Shown here: piece by piece, positions 17,851 through 27,722 of the stretch | How the letters are laid out: every line of letters begins with the position of its first letter | How positions within the stretch are numbered: position 1 is the first letter of the stretch | Assembly: GCA_965247065.1 (NCBI GenBank) | Contig: CBDFGN010000006.1 | Coordinates: forward strand, 1,488,001-1,552,000 | DNA: 64,000 nt | Reading direction: 5' to 3' | Source: CBDFGN01 sp965247065 | GTDB taxonomy: Bacteria; Bacteroidota; Bacteroidia; Cytophagales; Cyclobacteriaceae | Program-made: the position numbers and the translations under genes | Notes under the pieces: model-generated | Database searches by the model: none | Seen by the model: only the letters and a program-made list of their open reading frames with translations | What the model was told of the DNA's origin: nothing

Positions 17851-19763
17851 ATGCCCGAACCATCCCGTCAACTCGCCGCCATTATGTTCACCCACATTGT
17901 CGGATATACGAAGTTGATGGGCGAGGATGAAGAGGCAGCCTTCGAGCTGCTGGAAAAGAATCGGTTAGTTCAAAGGCCGATCATTGAAAGGTTCAATGGC
18001 AGGTGGCTGAAAGAGATCGGAGACGGGGTTCTGGCCAGTTTCAGCACTGTTTCGGAGGCAGTCTACTGTGCCAAGGCAATTCAGGAAGCTTGCCTGAAAG
18101 AGGATCACCTGAAACTCAGGATTGGCATCCATCAGGGAGAGGTGGTCTTCGAAGGTGAGGATGTTTTTGGGGATGGGGTGAATATAGCTTCCCGCCTTGA
18201 GCCACTGGCCCCGATTGGGGGTATACTGGTGTCGGAATCAGTGTTCAGAAATATTGAGAACAAAAAGGGTATTGATGCTTCTTTCGTGAAGGAGGAAACA
18301 TTGAAAAATGTTAAGCATCCGGTTAGGATTTATGAAGTAAGGACCGGGACAATCGAAAGTCCGGCTACTCAACAAATAGAAAAATCCATCGCGGTATTGC
18401 CCTTTCTCAACATGAGCACCGATCCGGAACAAGCATTTTTCAGTGATGGGATATCCGAGGAAATCATTAACGCTATTGTCCAACTCCCTGATCTTAAAGT
18501 AGTTGGGAGGACTTCTTCCTTTAGTTTCAAAGGTGTGAATGAGGATCTTCGGACTGTGGGTAGAAACTGGGCGTAAGTAAAATTTTGGAAGGAAGCGTTC
18601 GGAAATCGGCAAATCAGGTTCGGATCTCGGTGCAATTGGTTGAGGCTTCAACCGGTTTTCACCTTTGGTCCAAAAAATACGATCGGGAGCTGCTTGACGT
18701 ATTTGCTATTCAAGATGAAATTGCTTTAGACATTGCGCATCACCTGGAAATTACATTTTCCGGGGATATCGAGGCTCCCAAAGCCAAAAAGCATACCCAA
18801 AGCATTGACGCATATCAGCTCTATTTCAAGGGCCGGTCATTATATTATGAGCGCGGAGTTTCCTTATTTGAAGCCTTAAAATGCTTCCAAGATGCCTTGG
18901 ATATCGATCCCACCTATGCTTTGGCATCATCAGGTCTGGCCGACACCTACATTATGCTAACCTGGCATGGACATTTACCACCCAACGAAGCCTGGCCCAA
19001 TGCCCTTGCCGCAGCCCAGAGTGCTTTAAAATATGGTTCCGATTTAGCCGAAACCCATAACACGTGGGCCTGCCTCTCTCTGCTTCACCATAGAGAATGG
19101 AACGCTGCTGAAAGAGAATTTAAGAAAGCATTGGATCTCAATCCAGGGTATACCCAAGCCCGATGCTGGTATGGATATTTTTACCTAATACTGGTTAGAA
19201 GACAATTTGAGCAAGGAATCGAGCATACCGCACTGGCAATCGAAAACGATCCCTTGTCTTCCTATGCACACGCCGTTCATGCCTTAGCCCTATGCACATC
19301 CGACTTCCTCGAAGAATCCATAATTTCAGCCAACAATGGAGTAAAACTGAATCCGGATGCGATGGTCGGCCACTATGCCCTTGGCTATTGCTATCTCTGG
19401 ACCGGTAAATTGGATGATGCTATCCGGGAGTTGCAGATCGCACTCAGTATCTCAAACCACCACAGCTGGTGTTTATACCTGCTGATTCTTTGCTATTTGA
19501 AGCTGGGTAAAAAAGAACAAGCCTTGAAACACTACCGGGAAATGGAGAATAGACTACGAGATAATTATATGCAACCTTCAGCTCTCGCAATCGTTGCAGC
19601 AGCGTTAGGCAAGAAGGACGATGCCCTGAAATTTGCTCAGCGGGCTCTGGACATCACTGATCCCTATGTGCTGATTGCAATCTCAACCAAAGAGAGCAAA
19701 GCCTTGCATGGCATACCCGGTTTTGACCAGGTTTTGAAACGGTTTGGACTACCCAACAATTAG
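17851..19763 (+). pseudogene. Class III cyclase-TolB-TPR protein D (frameshift, active-site change)
   Basis: From ATG 17851 the protein aligns with paralogues A and B. The first metal-binding aspartate is replaced: FTHIVGYT with His15 where A and B have FTDIVGYT. The other motifs EIGDGVLASF and DGVNIASRLE remain. The frame is lost near 18555-18576: RTVGRNWA-stop where the family has RTVGxELGV. Reading resumes one frame over from 18585 as a complete TolB-like/TPR half (LEGSVRKSANQVRISVQLVE, then TPRs to 19763). It is probably inactive as a cyclase even if translated. No membrane helix is obvious between the domains, unlike B. Confidence 0.85.
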
Positions 19764-19825
19764 CAATGAACAATTATCATTGACAATGAACAGCTGGTTG
19801 CGGCTCCTGGTCAGATGATCACTGT

Positions 19826-20162
19826 TCAAGTTCTCGGTTTGATATTGGCGTTCAATCTGAATAAGTTATCAGGATCATACTTCGTTTTGATGTCCACCAA
19901 TCTGTCATAATTAGGACCAAAAGAGTCCTGCAACACTTCTGATGACACACTGATATCACCATTGAAATTGAAATAGACCTGGCCCTTTGAATGTTTACGA
20001 ACTTCCTGGAAAAAATCCCGGGTCCATTGAATATTATCCTTATTTTGGGCTGGATCCAACCACATAGTGTCAATGCTAACCAGGAACCTCCCACTGCGAT
20101 CCCCAAAGCGGTGGCATTCTCGGGAAACCTGGATATGGCACCCTGCAAATTACGGATGGACA
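19826..20162 (-). pseudogene. FAD-linked oxidase (berberine-bridge type), C-terminal fragment
   Basis: The terminal BBE motif is clear: YDRLVDIKTKYDPDNLFRLN, preceded by YFNFNGDISVSSEVLQDSFG. Reading further upstream requires one frameshift near 20075 to pass from FLVSIDTMWLDPAQN into GAISRFPENATALG. The sequence stops at about 20162, where it meets an enolase-superfamily fragment in the opposite orientation. The FAD-binding domain is missing. Confidence 0.75.
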
Positions 20163-20927
20163 ACAAACTTTGAGGCCCCGGAGCTCGCTCCGAAAAGGGC
20201 AGCCGATTACGTAAAGCAGGGCTTCACTGCCGTGAAATTTGACCCAGTGATGCCATTGTTTTCCGTTGACCCCTTGCAGCTTTCCCTGGAAGCGCTTGAC
20301 AATGCCGAGCTCGTTGTGAAGAACGTACGGCAAGCTGTTGGTGGCAGGTGTGACTTACTAATAGGAACCCACGGCCAGATGACGCCTTCCAGTGCTATCC
20401 GCCTGGCCACGAGGCTGGAGCCTTTTGATCCGCTCTGGTTTGAGGAGCCAATACCACCGGAGAATACTGAGGAGATGGCCCGTGTCGCCCGATCTACCAG
20501 CATTCCCATTGCCTCTGGTGAGCGTCTAACTACAAAGTATGAGTTTGCCGAGTTGCTGCAGAAGCAGGCGGCTGCCATTATCCAGCCGGCGCTTGGTCGG
20601 GTTGGAGGGATATTGGAGGCCAAGAAGATTGCCGGCATGGCAGAGGCGCATTACGCTCAGGTGGCCCCGCATCTTTACTGTGGACCGATAGAAGCAGCCG
20701 CCAATATACAGCTTGCTACATGCAGCCCCAACTTCTTAATGCAAGAAAGTATCGAGACATTTGGCGGTTTCTACGCTGAGATACTCAAGGAGCCAATTAA
20801 GTGGGAGGACGGTTACATCATACCTCCCACCAAACCAGGTTTGGGCATCGAGTTGAACGAGGCAGTAGCGGAAAACAAACCCTATACCGGACCGATATTC
20901 CCAGAGATGGTGGACAGACCAATCTAG
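20163..20927 (+). pseudogene. Enolase-superfamily (mandelate racemase/muconate lactonizing) enzyme, 5'-truncated
   Basis: About 254 codons covering the C-terminal barrel of a sugar-acid dehydratase-like enzyme: GFTAVKFDP (strand with Lys), the acidic ligands in LWFEEPIPPEN and IASGERL, and the general base region QVAPHLYCGPIEAAANIQ. The N-terminal capping domain is absent, and the frame is open leftwards only into the antisense of the neighbouring BBE fragment, so the open frame from 20067 is not the real start. It is more GC-rich than its surroundings. It is not a copy of the complete family member at 48899-50071. Confidence 0.8.
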
Positions 20928-21183
20928 CACATAGAGTAATGCTTCTCCTGGTGTTCAGGGGAAATATTGGCCATGCGATGATCAAGCCCGCTTGCGGCTC
21001 GACCCATTTCCGCGTCGGTTCATGGATAATTTTTATTTGATATTCTCTATGCGGATTTGAGTCAATGCAGTGTGCGTAACTCAATATTTGAAAAGATTGA
21101 CCATGGATATATCAAAAAGGATTGTCTTATTTGAATGAATAATGGTAGAAAAAGAAAAACATACTCTGCAGTAAACGGAATTC

Positions 21184-24057
21184 GTGTTTGTAATACTTAA
21201 TCTTTTACTGATTACCGGAATATCAATATTAGTGGTGGCTTCCATCAAGTCTCTAGTAGTACGATGGATAGCCTCTTTTTTGTTCAGCCTGTTTATTGTT
21301 CTACAGATAAGCTCACTTGTTATTGGAGGCTCTCTCATAGATTACAAGTTTTACATTCATCTTAATTGGAGAGATATGATGGCCATGAAAGGCCTTTTTA
21401 CAACTCAAATAATTTCCATGGCTGCGATCCTGGTGCCCCTGCCCTTATTAATATACTGGTCGGCCAACAAAATAATTAAGCTTCGATTTTACTCACAAAA
21501 GTACTATCGCTACGGTGTTATTGGGGTGTCCCTGATCATCATGAGTTTTAATGGAGGCATTATTGGTAACATCGTTGAAACTGTAAAAATACTTAAGGCC
21601 GAGGCCGCAAGCTTTGAGGTTGCGTTGGACGCTTTGGGGATGGACAACTACATATTTTCGAATGACATAGAGGCACAAAGAGGAAAGAATATTATCGTTA
21701 TCTCTTTGGAATCATATGAAAAGGGATTCTTGAGCGATGCAAAGGCACACCTTACGCCCAACATGCGTTCGCTTGCCAGGCGCTGGAACTATTATAACAT
21801 GAAGCAAGCACAGGGAAGTGGGTGGACCAGTGGGTCCCTTTATACCAGCTTGACAGGCTTGCCGGCTTTCTTTAGAGGGAATGGTAATCTTCTCTTTCAG
21901 AAATCTTATGACAGCCGTATCGCCGGAATTGGTCATGTGCTAAATAACGCTGGGTATCACATGACATACTTGGTTGGAAACGCGTCCTTCTCGGGGATCG
22001 AGGATCTGCTAAATACATTTCAAATAACCCAGGTTATTGACCAAAGGAAATTTAAAGAAAAATATGAAACGAATGCTGCATGGGGTATTCATGATAAAGA
22101 CCTCTTTGAAGAAGCAAGATTGGAAGTGAGATCCAGGAAGGACGGCAATAAACCCTTTGCTTTGTTTATATCAACAATTGCCTCCCATAATCCTGACGGT
22201 GTTTACGACAGCAGAATGGAAGGTCTGGTGGACCCACAAGAGACAACAATTGAGTTTATGGTCGCATCCGTGGATTACCTGGTTGCAGAATTTATTCATT
22301 TCCTGGAAACAGAAGACGTTCTACAGAATACGGTGGTATATATTTTTCCTGATCATCTGAAGTTGGGTGATGGCTCTTTATTCAACAACACCGGGGATAG
22401 GGGTCTGTATCTTATAACCAATGCCTCAGATGATGATTTGAGTTTCGATACATCAGACATTATTTACCAAATAGACCTGCCAAGAATCATTTTAGAGGGT
22501 GCCGCAATTGAGAGCAATGCCAAGTTTCTAACGGATTATATCCACAAAGACAAAGAGGAATTTATTCGGAAAAATGCCGCTTCGATTGCTACCTTAAATA
22601 GTTCAGGATTAAAAAGAGAAAATGTCTGGACAGATGAGCTATTTGTAGAGCTAGGTGATTTTGGAAATGTAGTGGTCAGGTTCGACCGCAACGTAATTTC
22701 CATAAGCTCAGATACGATAGAAAAATTCGTTGCGCGTTTGTCTTTCAGTGGTGAAATGAGGTTGATAAAAACCGAGTTTACAAGTCAGGAAGAACACCCT
22801 GTTCCAAATAATAATCTCAGCCTGAACTTGCATCTACAAGACGGCTTATTATTTGCTTATCTTCAGAAAGGAGCAAGAATTCCATTACTGAAAACTGATA
22901 AGGAGAAGATTAGCTTTTCCCTGGAAGACATAAAGACTATTTCGAAACTTTATGAAAGTCAAAAGCAGGGATTATTCAGTTGGGAAGGCAACAGCTTTAT
23001 GGAGATTGGATCATCTACTCAACAGGAGTATTCTCAACATCTCTTGGATATACCTTACAACATATCGGAAGGCATTATCGAAGTAGATTACGCTACTATT
23101 GGAGATGCAATACCCTTTGTAATCATCTACGGTCAGCCCTATTATCCTTCGACCGTGGTTTTGCAGGACCGAATACCCAATTCCTCAAAAAAGGCCACGA
23201 TTCGGTTTCCATTCAGTAAATCCGTACAGGCGCCAGCTCTTGTTTTTAGAAATTGGTCCAGGAAAGGAAAGCTTTTTATTTACAGTTACGAAATTGTAGG
23301 TTATGGCTATGACAATGGTTTCCGGTTTACTCAAAAAACAGAACACTTTACTGAGTATGCGACTGATAAGAATCGATTCATTGCTCATGCCGGAGGAAGT
23401 ATTGGGGGCAAGACCTATACTAATTCATTAGAAGCTCTAAATAGTAGTTATGACAAAGGGTTTAGGTTATTTGAATTAGATATTATTAAGACCTCTGATG
23501 GGAAATATGTTGCGGCTCATGATTGGAAGCATTGGTCTGAAATAACAGGTTATGAAGGGGTCCTGCCGGCTATCGAAAAAGAATTTCTTGAACATGAGAT
23601 ATACGGGGAATTTACTCCAATGAATATGACAATGATTAACCAGTGGTTTGAGGAACATGCGGATGCGATATTGGTCACTGATAAAATAAATGAGCCTAAA
23701 TTGTTTGCAGCCGAATTTGTCGATAAGAAAAGATTGATGATGGAATTATTTAGCCTGGATGCGGTAAAAGAAGCACTTGCTGTGGGAATCAAGTCATCCA
23801 TGCCTTCAGAAAGCGTCCTTATCCGCTTGGGAAAAGATAAAGTTGCGGCTTTAAGATCCTTAGGCGTAAAGGATATTTCAGTTTCCCGAAAATATATTGC
23901 GCCCAATATCACTTTTCTTGAGCGATTGAAGGATAACGACATTAAGGCCTATGTATTTCACATAAACCTTGATGCGGGTATAGATGAAAAATTTGTAGTC
24001 CACTACGAGATGGATTATATATATGGCTTGTACGCGGATAAGTGGGATTTTAGGTAA
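21184..24057 (+). CDS. Membrane sulfatase/LTA-synthase-like protein fused to a glycerophosphodiester phosphodiesterase domain
   Basis: 957 residues from a GTG at 21184; an in-frame stop at 21172-21174 rules out a longer start, and no strong ribosome-binding site is seen. About four or five membrane helices occupy residues 1-135. A phosphoglycerol-transferase/sulfatase-type domain follows: NIIVISLESYEKGFL near 168, GSGWTSGSLYTSLTGLPAFF with the likely Thr/Ser nucleophile, and YIFPDHLKLGDG. From about 730 a GDPD/PI-PLC-like barrel reads RFIAHAGG, TNSLEAL, LFELDI, and AAHDW. The two halves suggest one enzyme that both transfers or cleaves and hydrolyses glycerophosphoryl groups outside the inner membrane. 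Substrate and direction are inference. Confidence 0.8.
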   Translation: MFVILNLLLITGISILVVASIKSLVVRWIASFLFSLFIVLQISSLVIGGSLIDYKFYIHLNWRDMMAMKGLFTTQIISMAAILVPLPLLIYWSANKIIKLRFYSQKYYRYGVIGVSLIIMSFNGGIIGNIVETVKILKAEAASFEVALDALGMDNYIFSNDIEAQRGKNIIVISLESYEKGFLSDAKAHLTPNMRSLARRWNYYNMKQAQGSGWTSGSLYTSLTGLPAFFRGNGNLLFQKSYDSRIAGIGHVLNNAGYHMTYLVGNASFSGIEDLLNTFQITQVIDQRKFKEKYETNAAWGIHDKDLFEEARLEVRSRKDGNKPFALFISTIASHNPDGVYDSRMEGLVDPQETTIEFMVASVDYLVAEFIHFLETEDVLQNTVVYIFPDHLKLGDGSLFNNTGDRGLYLITNASDDDLSFDTSDIIYQIDLPRIILEGAAIESNAKFLTDYIHKDKEEFIRKNAASIATLNSSGLKRENVWTDELFVELGDFGNVVVRFDRNVISISSDTIEKFVARLSFSGEMRLIKTEFTSQEEHPVPNNNLSLNLHLQDGLLFAYLQKGARIPLLKTDKEKISFSLEDIKTISKLYESQKQGLFSWEGNSFMEIGSSTQQEYSQHLLDIPYNISEGIIEVDYATIGDAIPFVIIYGQPYYPSTVVLQDRIPNSSKKATIRFPFSKSVQAPALVFRNWSRKGKLFIYSYEIVGYGYDNGFRFTQKTEHFTEYATDKNRFIAHAGGSIGGKTYTNSLEALNSSYDKGFRLFELDIIKTSDGKYVAAHDWKHWSEITGYEGVLPAIEKEFLEHEIYGEFTPMNMTMINQWFEEHADAILVTDKINEPKLFAAEFVDKKRLMMELFSLDAVKEALAVGIKSSMPSESVLIRLGKDKVAALRSLGVKDISVSRKYIAPNITFLERLKDNDIKAYVFHINLDAGIDEKFVVHYEMDYIYGLYADKWDFR

Positions 24058-24212
24058 AACGGCACAGGTGAAAAGCCTACACTTGTTATCAGACGGAAAA
24101 GGAACTGACGATCCAAACTTTACAGGATGTATGAGATTGATTCGCTCTCAAATGATTCCCTCAAAAATCCGGTGTTACGGTGGAAGAGGATTTCGCCTGT
24201 TTTGGTTAATTT

Positions 24213-25245
24213 AACGTGAGTTCGACAATAAGGAATGATTAAAGAGCGAGAAAGAGTTGACCGGTGTCCTGGTAGTTCAATTTGATTGAGGGCTTTTTTT
24301 CGCAAAAGTTGTAAGCGATTAAAGCCGAGAAAAGGTTGGTAAGGAAATTAGTTGGGCTCCTGTGCCTGGAGTGTTCAATCTGGAAGATGTTTTTAAGTTG
24401 ATCAATGATAGTCTCACAAATAGCCCTTTTACGGAGCATTATAGCATCCATGATGGGGGTTAAGGATGAGGACTTCATATTGCGTTTGAGTTTGGTTATC
24501 AGATGGACTCCGCGGAAGAACAGATTTTTAAAAAGTTCCTTACTGATGTAGCCTTTATCACCAAAGAGCTTTCCGAATAATTTCTTAATAAACCGTTCAA
24601 TTTTAAGAGGCTTTCTGTCATCCACATTGCCCGGTGTGAGCATAAAATCGATGATTTCACCCGTATCAGCAGTGATAAGATGGAGCTTAAACCCGTAGAA
24701 CCATCCGATGGAACAATGGCCTCTTTTAGCTAACCCTTCAAATACTTTATGGTTATGGATCCGTCTGTTATGACAGACCCTTAACGGAGTGCTGTCTATA
24801 AAACTTATACCTGTACACTGTCCAGTCCCTTGTGTTTTCAGATAAATAGCCATTGGCAGAAGACTTCCACTACAAAGTTCTACCATTCGGTTATAGCTTA
24901 CCACATCAGGAAAGAAGGAGCGCAAGTGGCCACAAACGTATGTGTTGTAAAAGGTCTTGAAATTTCGATATCCTGAGATCTGGAACAAGACCTGTATAGT
25001 CATTACTTCGGATAAAGAAAGCTTACCAGGTTTGTTGCGCTTTTTACTTCCCAGCAATCTTTTTTCCAATTTTGGGACAAAATCCAGACAAAAATCGTCA
25101 ATGGAACAAAAAATTTCAGTAATTTTAGTAGCAGTTAACATAGGCAGAAATATTAGTTATTTTGTTGATTGTCAATGACTTAATATACTAATTTTTTGCC
25201 TTTTTTCTATCAATAAACTACTCTATTTTATATCGAACTCACGTT
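24213..25245 (-). mobile_element. IS982-family insertion sequence, about 1033 bp
   Basis: Perfect inverted ends AACGTGAGTTCGA (24213-24225) and its reverse complement (25233-25245) bracket one transposase. The flanks share only ATTT (24209-24212 and 25246-25249), shorter than the usual IS982 target duplication, so the duplication is not certain. No obvious gene is interrupted. Confidence 0.85.
24239..25141 (-). CDS. IS982-family transposase
   Basis: 300 residues, typical family length. Characteristic blocks are visible: FIDSTPLRVCHNRRI, GWFYGFKLHLI, LFGDKGYISKELF and the C-terminal IIDQLKNIFQIEHSRHRSP. The catalytic acids lie in the first and third blocks and in the C-terminal helix (E of CETIIDQ). 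The frame is intact, so the element may still be active. Confidence 0.94.
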   Translation of the reverse strand: MLTATKITEIFCSIDDFCLDFVPKLEKRLLGSKKRNKPGKLSLSEVMTIQVLFQISGYRNFKTFYNTYVCGHLRSFFPDVVSYNRMVELCSGSLLPMAIYLKTQGTGQCTGISFIDSTPLRVCHNRRIHNHKVFEGLAKRGHCSIGWFYGFKLHLITADTGEIIDFMLTPGNVDDRKPLKIERFIKKLFGKLFGDKGYISKELFKNLFFRGVHLITKLKRNMKSSSLTPIMDAIMLRKRAICETIIDQLKNIFQIEHSRHRSPTNFLTNLFSALIAYNFCEKKPSIKLNYQDTGQLFLAL

Positions 25246-25253
25246 ATTTATAG

Positions 25254-25268
25254 TCTCACAAAACGAAT
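25254..25268 (+). repeat. 15-bp direct repeat, left copy (TCTCACAAAACGAAT)
   Basis: The same 15 bases occur at 26962-26976, so the two copies flank the serine hydrolase gene. They might mark a past insertion of the gene, or be chance plus shared ancestry of intergenic DNA. Confidence 0.4.
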
Positions 25269-25291
25269 GTTGCGGTATAGGCTTGACTATT

Positions 25292-26758
25292 TCATTTTGG
25301 AATTGTTTTCCCAAAGTAAATATCCTCCCTTAATGTCTGAAGGTTCATCGTAAATCCCTTTATCCCCAAATCTGAACTAATAAAATGAATACTATCCCCA
25401 TCCTCCATTTCAAAATTTTCATCACCTACTCTGAATAATCTAAAAGGCTCCCCACGCAAAATGAAGTGAAGCCTGTTCGCTATTTCCGAAATATTGACCG
25501 AGCCATAGGCATCGTTATGATATACACCTTGAAATCTTTCGCTGTCCTCAAATTTGGGCTCTTTCAGGATTAGATTTCGGATATGGGCCAATATCTCCTC
25601 CTCACGTTTTCTGTAAGCTTGAAGATATATTGAACTATAATCAAGGATGGGTAGGTTAAGCATCCTGTCCAGCAAATTGTTCTTAATAATCACGTCGACA
25701 GGGGAATAGTTATTATTACTTAGAACAATAACTCCAATATCTTCACTGGGGAGAAAACTTATCCAACAACTGAAGCCTTCAGTCTCTCCATCATGTTCGA
25801 TCACAAGATAATCTCTGTAATTCTTGATCAGCCATCCATATCCGTAGCTGGCGGTGAAACTGTGGTCATTGGTATATCCGGGAACTACAATTTGGGGCTC
25901 TATCATCTGGTTGAATAGGTTTGCTGATAGTAGTGTCCGGTCTTTGAATTTGCCTCCTCCCAGCTGCAGAATTAGCCATTTCGATAAATCTTCTACACTT
26001 GAATTCACATCTCCTGTAATGCCGATTTCCCTTATCGTTGTATTTTGAATCTTACTATTCTTTCTCACATATGGTCGGGCAAAATTGTCAGATGATGACA
26101 GTCCGGAAGCCATAAAGTTTGAATGCCTGAAATCGAGTGGCTTGAAGACATTTTCGATCGTAAAATCTTCCCAGGATCTACCGGAAACACTATCCACGAG
26201 GTAGGCCAGCAAGAGGTAGTTAAACGCACTATATAAAAAAACGTCCCGCAGGGGTCTACCGGGCTCAACAAACTTCCACCTTTCCAACTGCTGTGCCCGC
26301 GACTCATCTGAAAATATCCATACCAGCTCGTGTCTTTCAAAGCCGGATCGCTGTAGCAAAAGATCTTTCGCAGTGAGATTATCCAGTAGGAACTTATCCG
26401 ATAACTCTAAACCCGGAAGGTAATTCTTTATGGGCTTGTTTATGTTAATAACCCCTCGATCATGCAGTTGACAAATCGTAAAGGAGATAAATGACTTGGA
26501 ATTGGAGGCTAAGGGAAATAGGGTTTCGCTGGTGACAGGAAGCTGATTTTCGTAATCCCGAAAACCAAAGCCCTTTGCGTATACTAAGGAATCCTTTACT
26601 ACCATCCCTACCGCAACACCCTTAACATCCCATTCTGATTGGACTTCAGCTACAAAATCCTCAAAACCTTTTAATTTGTCTTTTAAGATTAATTCCTGAC
26701 CGGGAAGTTGGACCGAAATCAAAGAAAAGGCTATAAGCCAAATTAATAATAATTTCAT
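25292..26758 (-). CDS. Secreted serine hydrolase, beta-lactamase/PBP4-like family
   Basis: 488 residues from Met at 26758; a longer frame starts at 26791 but only the inner Met gives a proper signal peptide (MKLLLIWLIAFSLISVQ). The class C beta-lactamase-like domain shows the catalytic SxxK as Ser85-Lys88 in LASNSKSF, a Tyr motif in YSAFNYLLL and the third motif as HDGETEGF. The C-terminal 120 residues form a lipocalin-like extension usual in this family. It probably acts on peptides or esters in the periplasm; true beta-lactamase activity is not implied. It is monocistronic. Confidence 0.9.
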   Translation of the reverse strand: MKLLLIWLIAFSLISVQLPGQELILKDKLKGFEDFVAEVQSEWDVKGVAVGMVVKDSLVYAKGFGFRDYENQLPVTSETLFPLASNSKSFISFTICQLHDRGVININKPIKNYLPGLELSDKFLLDNLTAKDLLLQRSGFERHELVWIFSDESRAQQLERWKFVEPGRPLRDVFLYSAFNYLLLAYLVDSVSGRSWEDFTIENVFKPLDFRHSNFMASGLSSSDNFARPYVRKNSKIQNTTIREIGITGDVNSSVEDLSKWLILQLGGGKFKDRTLLSANLFNQMIEPQIVVPGYTNDHSFTASYGYGWLIKNYRDYLVIEHDGETEGFSCWISFLPSEDIGVIVLSNNNYSPVDVIIKNNLLDRMLNLPILDYSSIYLQAYRKREEEILAHIRNLILKEPKFEDSERFQGVYHNDAYGSVNISEIANRLHFILRGEPFRLFRVGDENFEMEDGDSIHFISSDLGIKGFTMNLQTLREDIYFGKTIPK

Positions 26759-27176
26759 GCTAATAAGAACCGTGCCTCTAACGGTCGGCAAGTAATAGAG
26801 GTCCTGAAGTTATGTGAGATATATGCGGTGTTCAAATTAGCCATTCAAAATAACTACTTCAGTGAGTAACCTAGATAGTAAATCTGTAAATCAATCAAAT
26901 TGGGATGACAAATGATTTGAATCCATTTTTGAAAAAGCTGATTTGGAATTTGTAGGATCATTCTCACAAAACGAATAAATGAATGAAGTTAATTCTTTCG
27001 GCATCAATTCTTTTCTCCATTTAATTATGTAATGGTCTTAGTAATAGGGCAATCACTTGATGATGAAAAGCCTTGGTTCAATGGGGATTCTGAGAGATGG
27101 CAATTACTAAGCTAAAGAAGAGTCTTCTACATTTTATTGGCACGTGGCTTTTCTTTTTCAATTATAACTTTCCCCA
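26759..27176. other. Intergenic region upstream of serine hydrolase
   Basis: No gene seen. It contains the right copy of the 15-bp direct repeat (26962-26976) and presumably the promoter for the serine hydrolase on the minus strand. Confidence 0.4.
26962..26976 (+). repeat. 15-bp direct repeat, right copy (TCTCACAAAACGAAT)
   Basis: Identical to 25254-25268; see that entry. Confidence 0.4.
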
Positions 27177-27581
27177 TTACCAAAACTTTATCCCCGTGGG
27201 AGTGGTCGCATCCAAGACGATATGAGAGAAATAGCTTCCTAAACTACCGGCCAGTGCACTCTGAACTACTCTATTCCTGGAGCTTCTCCTAATAATGAAA
27301 TAACCCGATACTAAAAGTGAAACGAGAAACAAAAAGCTATGGAAAAACTCTCGATGATGGGGATTTGTTGCCGGCTCCAAAATATCTGGGGCAATACCCG
27401 CAAAAAATCCAAGAAGAGCTCCCAAGAAAGTTGAAACCATGAGTTCTAGAAAACTGAACTTATGGTATGGATTATCAATTCGTTCTTTTTGTTGTAAAAC
27501 AATGTTCATGCTTGCAGAGATCACAGTCCCAGCAAGCAATCCAGCCCTTTTGTGAACTTTTGAATTCGGCATGATACTCAA
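27177..27581 (-). CDS. YdjM/DUF457-like membrane-bound metal-dependent hydrolase
   Basis: 134 residues; the start may be the first Met or the Met three codons later (MPNSKVHKRAG). Three to four membrane helices alternate with histidine/aspartate motifs characteristic of the YdjM family: NSKVHKRAGLLAG, AGIAPDILEPATNPHHREFF and SYFSHIVLDATTPTG. The family is a set of predicted inner-membrane metal-dependent hydrolases of unknown substrate. The length is shorter than E. coli YdjM, but the motif set appears complete. Confidence 0.75.
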   Translation of the reverse strand: MSIMPNSKVHKRAGLLAGTVISASMNIVLQQKERIDNPYHKFSFLELMVSTFLGALLGFFAGIAPDILEPATNPHHREFFHSFLFLVSLLVSGYFIIRRSSRNRVVQSALAGSLGSYFSHIVLDATTPTGIKFW

Positions 27582-27722
27582 ATTATTAATCTCTCACTAG
27601 AACCAGAAATATAGTCCCAGCAAAAGGACAGAAATTTAGGGACAAACAGTCATGGACTTCTATTTACCGGGTGGACCGTGGCAAACGGGTAGAATAGCTG
27701 TTACTAAGGTGATTTGGCGCTC

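Noticed and set aside
20067..20162. Start of the enolase-superfamily frame at 20067
   Set aside because: The first 32 codons are antisense to the oxidase fragment; the open frame there is accidental.
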